A stretch of DNA of 5,434 nt from Limnohabitans sp. (GTDB taxonomy: Bacteria; Pseudomonadota; Gammaproteobacteria; Burkholderiales; Burkholderiaceae_C): contig JACDQO010000106.1 of assembly GCA_015657605.1 (NCBI GenBank), forward strand, positions 1 to 5,434, read 5' to 3'. Shown here in pieces: positions 1-5,434 of this stretch (the stretch's first letter is position 1; each line of letters begins with the position of its first letter). Made by a program: the position numbers and the translations under genes. The notes below the pieces were generated by a model that saw nothing but the letters and a program-made list of their open reading frames with translations, made no database searches and was not told the origin of the DNA.

Positions 1-1661
1 CGTTCCAGCGGTGGTCACGCACCAGGTCAACCCAAGCGCGAAAGGTGCCTGTAAAACGGGGTGTTGAACATCTCGGCCAATCCAGGTGCTCCGCCGACAC
101 GGCGTGCGCAGGCGGCTTGAGCAACCAGGCCCCCAAATAAGGCACAAAGTAAACCGAAGCCACCCAACTGACCAAGAGCGCCACCACCGTGACCGCAAAA
201 ATCGCGAAGGTGTACTCGCCCGTCATCGACTTGGCCATGCCAATCGGCAAAAACCCGGCAGCGGTGATCAAGGTGCCTGTCAACATGGGCATGGCCGTGA
301 GCTCGTAGGCAAAGGTCGCCGCCCGCAGCTTGTCGTAGCCCTCTTCCATCTTGCGCACCATCATCTCCACCGCAATGATGGCATCGTCCACCAGCAAGCC
401 CAATGCAATGATGAGCGAACCCAGCGAGATCTTGTGCAGGCCAATGCCCAGGTAATGCATGGCCAAAACGTGACCGCCAGCACCAGCGGAATCGTGATGC
501 CCACCACCAGACCGGGGCGGATGTCCAGCGTCCAGCGCCGCCACAGCGGATTGTTGCCCGGCCGCTTGTGCAGACCCAAAGCCAAAAAGCTCACCGCCAA
601 CACAATCACCACCGCCTCGATCAGCACCTTGATGAACTCATTGACCGAAGTGGCCACAGCGCTGGGTTGGTCCTGCACCTGCGTCAGCGTCATGCCTGCA
701 GGCAAGCTCGGCCTGGGTCGCCGCGATCGCCATCGCAAGGATTGCCCAGGGCGATGATGTCGCCGCCCTTGGCCATCGACACCCCCAGCGCAATCACCTC
801 CTGGCGATCGTGGCGCACCTTCACGCTGGCCGGGTCGGCATAGCCGCGGGTCACTGTAGCGATATCAGACAAGCGGATTTGAGCTCCTGATGCACCGCGA
901 ATCGGCATCGCGCGCAACTCCTCCAGGCTCTGAAACTGGCCGCCCACGCGCACCTGCACCACATCGGCGGGCGACTGGATGCTACCGGCCGACTCCACCG
1001 CATTTTGTTGGCTCAACTGGGCCAGCACCGCCCCCATGTCCAGACCCATTTGCGCCAAACGCGTTTGGGAAACTTCCACAAACACCTTTTCGTCCTGCAC
1101 ACCGAACAACTCCACCTTGGCCACATCGGGCACACGCAACAGTTGCTGACGCAAGCTGTCGGCTTGGATTTTGATCTCGGCGGGCGTGAAGCCTGGCCCA
1201 CCCAGCGCGTAAATCACGCCGAACACATCGCCAAACTCGTCGTTGAAAAATGGCCCGATCACGCCTGGCGGCAAACTGCCACGCATGTCGCCGATCTTCT
1301 TGCGCACGGTGTACCAAATCTGCGTCACCGCACCGGGGTCCGAGTTGTCTTTGATCTGGAAAATGATCTGCGCCTCACCCGGCTTGGAATAGCTGCGGAT
1401 CTTGTCGGCATAAGGCACCTCTTGCAGCGTACGCTCGATCTTGTCGGTCACCTGCTCGGCCACTTGCTCGGCCGTGGCCCCGGGCCAATAAGCCCGCACC
1501 ACCATGGCACGGAAGGTAAAAGGCGGGTCTTCGTCTTGACCCAACTGGAAATAGGATGCCGCGCCCAGCACCATCAGCACCACCATCAGGTAGCGGGTCA
1601 GGGCCGGGTGCTCCAGCGCCCAGCGCGAAAGGTTGAAACGGGTGTTGTCGGTGCTGCTCAT
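1..1661 (-). CDS. RND efflux pump inner-membrane permease (HAE1/AcrB-like), 3' part missing, several frameshifts
   Basis: Proton-driven inner-membrane pump that would work with the adaptor encoded just upstream and an outer-membrane channel not seen here. It starts at ATG 1661-1659, four bases after the adaptor stop, with GGTGA as a plausible ribosome site. Visible parts in order: TM1 near residues 22-38, the GQDEDPPF stretch at 41-48, a porter domain (WPGATAEQVAEQV, then NDEFGDVFGVIYAL), then SMAKGGDIIALG. After frame correction come TM2 (FIKVLIEAVVIVLAVSFLAL), TM3, the TM4 proton-relay motif GLLVDDAIIAVE (Asp pair at 383-388), and TM5-TM6. About 553 of the roughly 1030 residues usual for the family are in the window; the gene runs off the left edge. 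Frame breaks lie near 740-746, 704-705, 465-468, 78-83 and 44-48. Family protein is readable between all of them, so error or very recent decay is likely. The substrate cannot be told. The family is clear; whether the gene is functional is not. Confidence 0.88.
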
Positions 1662-1665
1662 GGGA

Positions 1666-2805
1666 TCACCGTGCTGGCGCAGTCGTCGCTGCTGGGGCCA
1701 TGCTGGGCACAGCGCCATAGACGGTGACTTTTTGCCCTGGTGACAACACATGCACACCTGCACTCACCACCTTTTGCCCCGGCGTGAGCCCAGATACGAC
1801 GGCCACATCGTTGCCACTCACAGGGCCCAACTGCACCACTTGGCTGTTGACCGTCATGGTGGCTTCATCCAAAACCCACACCGCCGTGCCCTGCGCGTCT
1901 TGGCGCAGCGCGCTGGTCGGCAACACCATAGCCTTGGCCGCTGAGCCCGGCAAACCCGCTGTCCGCACATTGAGCGAGGCCCCCAATGGCAAATGGGCCC
2001 CGGCATCGAGCGCCAACTTGACCAAGTAGGTGCGTGTTACTGGATCGGCCATGGCGGCCAGCTCTCTGACCTTGCCCTGCACGGTTTGCCCCGTACTGAG
2101 GACCGTGGCCTGCATGACTTGACTCGTCTTGAGCCCCATGATGGCCGATTCGGACACAGCAAACACCGCATCGCGCGGGCCATCGTGTGCCAAGCGCAGC
2201 ACTGGCTGACCGGCTGCCACGACCTGTCCCACCTCGGCCTCAACGGCGGTGACCACGCCTGAATGGCTGGCCGTCAAACGGGCGTAACCCGCTTGGTTGC
2301 CTTGCGCTTGCGCCTGCGCTTTGGCCTGGTTCAAGGCCGCATCGGCCGCCTTCAGGCTGGCCTCGCGCCGCTCCAATTCGGCACCGCTGATGAAGTTTTG
2401 CGCTTTCAGCGCCTCAAAGCGCTTGAATTCAGCCGCTGCCAGATCGCGCTGACTTTGCGCCGCGCTCACTTGGGCTTGGGCCGCTTGTGCGGCCAGCTGA
2501 AAATCTTGCGCATCCACCAACGCCAACAACTGGCCAGCCACCACCCGCTGCCCCGGCTCCGCGGGCCGCTGCACCAATTTACCGCCCACACGAAATCCCA
2601 AACGCGACTCGACCCGCGCCCGCACCTCGGCCGAGTACACGCCCTCTGCGCTCAAGTCACTGCTGGCCACGGTGATCAATTTGACCGAGCGCAAAGGCTC
2701 CTGTGGCGCATCCGGCTTGGAACACGCCACCAAAGTCGTCAACAGAACGGTAAGAGAGTACAAACAAAATACTCGCCCGGGGGCGAGTGAATTCAAAAAA
2801 GTCAT
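1666..2805 (-). CDS. RND efflux periplasmic adaptor (membrane fusion protein), lipoprotein
   Basis: Periplasmic adaptor linking an RND pump to an outer-membrane channel, 379 residues, the usual size. I chose ATG 2805-2803 because it gives a complete lipoprotein signal: hydrophobic residues 15-27 and lipobox LVAC with lipidated Cys28. Starting at 2910 would add 35 unsupported residues and run through the promoter. In order: a beta-barrel/lipoyl half with LGFRVGGKLVQRP at about 69-81 and PGQRVVAGQLLALVD at 84-98; an Ala/Gln/Glu-rich alpha-helical hairpin at about 100-170; the second lipoyl half, with SGVVTAVEAEVGQVVAAGQPV, at about 180-200; a beta-barrel; and a membrane-proximal domain ending in a Pro/Ala tail. 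It is the first gene of the efflux operon, followed after 4 bases by the permease. The -10 and start point of its promoter carry a palindrome suggesting repression. No obvious Shine-Dalgarno precedes the ATG (only GGA about 6 bases away). The frame is intact, unlike its partner. Substrate unknown. Confidence 0.93.
   Translation of the reverse strand: MTFLNSLAPGRVFCLYSLTVLLTTLVACSKPDAPQEPLRSVKLITVASSDLSAEGVYSAEVRARVESRLGFRVGGKLVQRPAEPGQRVVAGQLLALVDAQDFQLAAQAAQAQVSAAQSQRDLAAAEFKRFEALKAQNFISGAELERREASLKAADAALNQAKAQAQAQGNQAGYARLTASHSGVVTAVEAEVGQVVAAGQPVLRLAHDGPRDAVFAVSESAIMGLKTSQVMQATVLSTGQTVQGKVRELAAMADPVTRTYLVKLALDAGAHLPLGASLNVRTAGLPGSAAKAMVLPTSALRQDAQGTAVWVLDEATMTVNSQVVQLGPVSGNDVAVVSGLTPGQKVVSAGVHVLSPGQKVTVYGAVPSMAPAATTAPAR
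2771..2788. repeat. Perfect 18-base palindrome within the start of the adaptor gene
   Basis: ACTCGCCC and GGGCGAGT are exact inverted repeats separated by two bases. In the adaptor mRNA this gives a seven-pair, GC-rich stem with a four-base loop, at about codons 6-12. It is followed by an AT-rich stretch (ATTTTGTTTG) that resembles a weak terminator or attenuator tail. It could slow initiation or elongation, act as a DNA operator, or be a coding coincidence. The symmetry is certain; the function is not. Confidence 0.4.
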
Positions 2806-2821
2806 GGAAAATCCAGCAAAT

Positions 2822-2845
2822 AATAATGACCAACTGGTTAGTAAT
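2822..2845. promoter_or_regulatory. Imperfect palindrome, candidate repressor operator (TetR-type)
   Basis: The core is TGACCA-AC-TGGTTA (2827-2840), two six-base half-sites with one mismatch. Outer pairs carry the partial symmetry on to 2822 and 2845, so 8 of 12 pairs match around the centre at 2833/2834. It covers the -10 and the expected start point of the efflux promoter, where a repressor would block transcription. RND operons are often controlled by TetR/AcrR-family repressors binding such sites, but no regulator gene is in the window, so the family of the binder is an inference. Confidence 0.45.
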
Positions 2846-2871
2846 CTATTCAAACCGGGTTCGCCTGTCAA
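2843..2871 (-). promoter_or_regulatory. Sigma70-type promoter of the efflux operon
   Basis: On the minus strand a perfect -35 TTGACA (2871-2866) is followed after 17 bases by TAGATT (2848-2843), which matches the TATAAT consensus at four of six positions. The expected start point is near 2836, giving a leader of about 30 bases before the adaptor ATG at 2805. Spacing and position fit well. The call rests on motif matching only. Confidence 0.65.
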
Positions 2872-2890
2872 GCGACAATAGCCATTGACC

Positions 2891-4002
2891 ATGACAACAG
2901 CCCCCCCCATTCAGACGAAAGACTGGCCCCGGATTGAACCGGCAACAACGCCTGCTGCTCAGCCGTGTCTCTCGCTCGTTTGATTTGTCCATTCGGCTTT
3001 TGCCCAAAGCACTGCAGGCACCTGTGGCCATCGGCTACCTGCTGGCCCGCGCCACCGACACCGTGGCCGACACCAGCGCCCTGCCCTTGGCCGAGCGTCA
3101 AGCGCTGCTTGACCTCATGAAGCAAGCCATCCACACCCCAATGGATGGCAGCGAGCAACACCTTCAACTCCAAATCCATGGCTTGACCCAAGCCTTAGCC
3201 GCCCAACAAACCAATCCGCATGAGCGCGCCTTGATGCAGGCGCTGCCCGAGTGCTTGGCTTTGCTGCACACCCTCTCTGAAGCCGACCTAGCCAGCGTGC
3301 GAACAGTGCTGGGCCACATCACGCAGGGGCAACAGCAAGACATGACCCTTTTTGGGCGTGGCCCTGAACAGCTGGTGGCCTTGCAAACCGAAACAGACTT
3401 GGACCGTTACACCTGGCTGGTGGCCGGATGCGTGGGCGAGTTTTGGACCGAGTTGTGCGGCCGTCACCTGCCCAGCTATGCGCTGTTGCCCCAAGACGAG
3501 ATGATGCACATCGGCCGCCAATACGGCATGGGCTTGCAACGCTTGAACATCATTCGCGATATGGGCGCCGACTTGGCAGACGGCCGCTGCTACTGGCCGC
3601 AAGAGAGTTTGGCGCTGGCGGGCCTGGCGCCCGAATGGCTGGCTGAAGCCGCTCGGTGGCCTGATGAAGCCCCCCCCGACCAGAGCGCAGCCGAACCCTT
3701 CAAATTCTGACCCCGCTCTTCACCCAGTGGCTGGACCTCACCCAAGCCCAACTGGCCGATGGCATGCGCTACGCTTTGGCGCTCAAGCCCCTGAGGCTAC
3801 GACTGGCCAGCGCTCTGCCTGCATTGATCGGTGCGCGTACGTGGCGCTGCTGCGCCAGGCCGGGCCTGCGGCCCTGAACCAGCGCATCAAGATGCCCCGC
3901 CACGAGGTCCGCGCCCTGCTTTGTCGCATCGCCTTGGGTCTCGGGTCTGCTGCCGTTCTGGGTAGAGAATTTCGCAAACTGTCCGGCGAGCCCCTGCCGT
4001 GA
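2891..4002 (+). CDS. Squalene-synthase-like trans-isoprenyl diphosphate synthase, frameshifted
   Basis: Predicted head-to-head condensing enzyme joining two farnesyl diphosphates. The family is shown by VSRSFDLSIRLLP, the first Asp-rich motif in ARATDTVADT (about D56 and D60), GQQQDMTLFG, VAGCVGEFWTELC, and the second motif NIIRDMGAD (about D223-D227); both Mg-binding motifs are complete. This looks like the squalene synthase branch rather than typical HpnC. The reading crosses three frames: about 2934-3670, then about 3678-3838, then to the TGA at 4000-4002. One base appears missing in the C8 run 3670-3677, one is missing near 3836-3845, and there is one extra base between 2901 and 2939. The repaired gene is exactly 371 codons including stop, a normal length. 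The start is uncertain: ATG 2891 needs the upstream repair, and TTG 2934 is in frame but lacks a ribosome site. Taken literally, the frame stops at 3710 and the C-terminal third is lost. It is followed by hpnD after 31 bases. Confidence 0.82.
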
Positions 4003-4033
4003 TCTGCCGCTTTGGATGCGAGAATCCCAGCCC

Positions 4034-4873
4034 ATGAGCCCGCAAGACTACGTCCAGCAAAAAGCCGCCGCCTCAGGCAGCAGTTTCTATTACGCCTTTT
4101 TGTTTTTGCCCCCTGAGCGCCGTGCGGCCATCACCGCCTTTTATGCGTTTTGCCGAGAAGTGGACGACGTGGTCGACGAGATCAAAGACCCCGGCGTGGC
4201 CGCTACCAAACTCGCCTGGTGGCAAAAAGAAGTGATGCAAGCCTACGCAGGCCAGCCCAGCCACCCCGTGATGCACGCCCTCATGCCCCTGGCCCCCGCC
4301 TTTGGCATCGAGAGCCGTCACCTGATGGCCGTGATCGACGGCTGCCAGATGGACCTGAACCAAACCCGTTACCTGGACTTTCCGGGCCTGACCCAATACT
4401 GTCACCTCGTGGCTGGCGTGGTGGGCGAAGTCGCCGCCCGCATCTTTGGCCAGACCGACGAGGCCACCACACAGTACGCCCACAAGTTGGGCCTGGCCTT
4501 TCAGATGACCAACATCATCCGCGACGTGGGCGAAGACGCCATGCGCGGGCGCATCTACCTGCCGCTCGACGAGCAGCAACGCTTTGGCGTCAAAGCCAAC
4601 GAACTGATCCAGCGTGACTACTCAGACCGCTTCACCGCGCTGATGAAGTTCCAGACCGACCGCGCCCATGCGCTGTACGACGAAGCCCTGGCCCTGCTGC
4701 CTGCCGCCGACCGCCGCGCCCAAAAACCCGGTCTCATGATGGCCAGCATCTACCGCACACTGCTTTGCGAGATCGAGGCCTCGGGCTTTCAGGTGCTGCA
4801 CCAACGCATCGCCCTCACGCCGCTGCGCAAACTGTGGCTGGCTTGGAAAATGCAAGCCCTGGGGCGGTTTTAA
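4034..4873 (+). CDS. hpnD: Presqualene diphosphate synthase HpnD-type (squalene/phytoene synthase family)
   Basis: Predicted to condense two farnesyl diphosphates to presqualene diphosphate, the first step of the HpnD-HpnC-HpnE squalene route used for hopanoids. It has 279 residues, typical for the family, with an intact frame. Visible: SGSSFYYAFLFLPPERR near residues 14-30, first Asp-rich motif EVDDVVDE (D44, D45, D48), CQMDLNQTRY near 104-113, YCHLVAGVVGEV at 122-133, and second motif NIIRDVGEDAMRGRIYLP (D164, D168). ATG 4034 was chosen because MSPQDYVQQKAAASGSSFYY is the customary N-terminus and GAGA lies about 10 bases upstream; ATG 4016 would add six residues. It probably shares a transcript with the synthase 31 bases upstream. 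The main alternative is CrtB phytoene synthase, the close C40 homologue; no carotenoid gene is nearby, and the sequence reads more like HpnD. No hpnE follows; the next gene is on the other strand. Confidence 0.82.
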   Translation: MSPQDYVQQKAAASGSSFYYAFLFLPPERRAAITAFYAFCREVDDVVDEIKDPGVAATKLAWWQKEVMQAYAGQPSHPVMHALMPLAPAFGIESRHLMAVIDGCQMDLNQTRYLDFPGLTQYCHLVAGVVGEVAARIFGQTDEATTQYAHKLGLAFQMTNIIRDVGEDAMRGRIYLPLDEQQRFGVKANELIQRDYSDRFTALMKFQTDRAHALYDEALALLPAADRRAQKPGLMMASIYRTLLCEIEASGFQVLHQRIALTPLRKLWLAWKMQALGRF

Positions 4874-4913
4874 CGCCCTATATGGCTTGTCAATTGGGCC
4901 CGACTCAGAAGTT
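4874..4913. other. Convergent intergenic gap between hpnD and the GST gene
   Basis: Forty bases separate the two stop codons. I see no GC-rich hairpin followed by a T-run in either direction, so termination here may be Rho-dependent or lie inside the neighbouring gene. A five-pair inverted repeat (GGGCG 4862-4866 and CGCCC 4874-4878) straddles the hpnD stop but lacks a T-tract. Confidence 0.4.
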
Positions 4914-5434
4914 TTACTTCATGCCCCGGGCTTGCGCCTGGGCCGGGCGGGCCAGACAAGCCTCCATCCAGCTTGAGACCGCAGGGTATTGCGCCAGCAG
5001 CGCAGCCGCCGGACGCACCCAGCCCACCACGCTGGCCACGCAGACATCGGCCACCGTGAAGCGTTGGGCGGCCAGATGCCCTTGACCCTTGGCTTTTTGG
5101 GCTTGCAAGTGGGCGTCCAACACTGCCAAAGGCACTTTCAAGCGGCTTTCGGCTTGATCGGCCAACTCGGGCTTGCGCTGATCGGCGGGCATGGCCACCC
5201 GGTGCATCAACACCGTCAAAGCGTCTTTTTCCAGCTCAGACACCGTCCAAAAGCTCCAGCGCAAGGCCTCGGCTTCTTCGCGGGGCGTGGCGGGCGTGAT
5301 CGACTGGCCATCGGCCTTCCCATGCACGCGGGCGATGTACAAGGCGCAAGCCATGCTCTCCCACACAGTCACAGCGCCATCGGCGCGCTCGTCCACCACC
5401 ACCGGGATGTGGCCATTGGGGTTGATCGCCAAAA
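4914..5434 (-). CDS. Glutathione S-transferase family protein, N-terminus cut off
   Basis: Soluble GST-like protein, 172 residues visible, ending at TAA 4916-4914. The frame is still open at the right edge, and about 45-50 N-terminal residues, including the usual catalytic Ser/Tyr/Cys position, lie outside. Visible: the end of the thioredoxin-like domain with AINPNGHIPVVVD (the conserved cis-Pro after Ile), then WESMACALYIAR, whose Glu-Ser is the usual glutathione gamma-glutamyl contact. An all-helical C-terminal domain follows, with FTVADVCVASVVGWV holding the N-capping box and Asp typical of GSTs, and then YPAVSSWMEACLARPA. The substrate and GST class cannot be assigned. It converges on hpnD with a 40-base gap and has no evident link to squalene synthesis. 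Confidence 0.88.
   Translation of the reverse strand, partial: LAINPNGHIPVVVDERADGAVTVWESMACALYIARVHGKADGQSITPATPREEAEALRWSFWTVSELEKDALTVLMHRVAMPADQRKPELADQAESRLKVPLAVLDAHLQAQKAKGQGHLAAQRFTVADVCVASVVGWVRPAAALLAQYPAVSSWMEACLARPAQAQARGMK

Larger units (their letters stand above)
2806..2890. other. Divergent intergenic region between efflux and squalene-synthase operons
   Basis: These 85 bases are clearly more AT-rich than their surroundings. They hold the minus-strand promoter and palindrome described separately. For the plus strand I see no strong promoter: TTCAAA (2849-2854) and GACAAT (2874-2879) are 19 bases apart and only a weak candidate. If the synthase operon is transcribed from here, its promoter overlaps the efflux promoter, so one bound regulator could affect both directions. 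Confidence 0.5.

Noticed and set aside
86..757. Long plus-strand open frame opposite the RND permease
   Set aside because: It lies antisense to a clear RND coding sequence, is rich in Arg, His and Gln as expected for the reverse of a high-GC gene, and has no recognisable domain.
1005..1727. 240-codon plus-strand open frame opposite the permease start
   Set aside because: It is a reverse-strand shadow of a well-conserved RND porter domain; its composition (many His, Leu, Gly) is typical of such shadows.
2263..2790. Plus-strand open frame opposite the adaptor coiled-coil region
   Set aside because: It is antisense to an intact adaptor gene and contains no motif.
2806..2910. Longer adaptor start at 2910
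   Set aside because: It would place 35 residues over the promoter and operator and bury the lipoprotein signal peptide inside the protein.
3664..4002. Separate small plus-strand gene after the truncated synthase
   Set aside because: Its second half is the true C-terminus of the synthase in a shifted frame; its first half is an out-of-frame reading of the same gene. It is better merged into the frameshifted gene.
4073..4579. Minus-strand open frame inside hpnD
   Set aside because: It is a shadow of a strongly supported HpnD-type protein with both Asp-rich motifs on the plus strand.
4862..4878. Inverted repeat GGGCG/CGCCC around the hpnD stop as a terminator
   Set aside because: It has only five pairs with a seven-base loop and no following T-run, so it is too weak to call.
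1..5434. tRNA, rRNA, CRISPR, insertion sequence or attachment-site signals
   Set aside because: No repeat arrays, transposase or integrase motifs, cloverleaf structures or rRNA-like stretches were seen on either strand.

Overview
The window looks like a contig from a high-GC betaproteobacterium, most likely Burkholderiales and perhaps Comamonadaceae. This is inferred from remembered family resemblance of the proteins and from codon use; no search was run. It carries parts of three transcription units and nothing that looks mobile: no RNA gene, CRISPR array, IS element or integrase.

Left half, minus strand (1-2805): a two-gene RND efflux operon read right to left. A periplasmic adaptor lipoprotein (1666-2805) is followed after 4 bases by an inner-membrane RND pump (1661 down to 1, running off the window). 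The adaptor is intact. The pump reads cleanly for about 305 codons, then needs about five one- or two-base corrections between 745 and 44 to keep the family reading frame.

Centre (2806-2890): an 85-base divergent intergenic region. On the minus strand it has a good sigma70 promoter for the efflux operon (TTGACA, 17 bases, TAGATT). An imperfect palindrome over the -10 and start point looks like a repressor operator of TetR type. A separate perfect 18-base palindrome lies just inside the adaptor gene (2771-2788).

Right half, plus strand (2891-4873): two consecutive trans-isoprenyl-diphosphate synthase (squalene/phytoene synthase superfamily) genes, 31 bases apart and probably one operon. The first is squalene-synthase-like and is split over three frames by three small indels. 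The second is an intact HpnD-type presqualene diphosphate synthase. Together they point to C30 isoprenoid (squalene/hopanoid) synthesis from farnesyl diphosphate. No hpnE or typical hpnC is present.

Right edge, minus strand (4914-5434): a glutathione S-transferase family gene converging on hpnD, with its N-terminal thioredoxin-like part cut off by the window end.

Most frame breaks sit at or near short homopolymers, and the protein stays family-like on both sides of each, so sequencing or assembly error is the leading explanation. Real gene decay cannot be excluded. I do not see a clearly undescribed system. The points most worth a second look are the promoter/operator pair, the start-proximal palindrome, and the tandem pair of synthases without HpnE.
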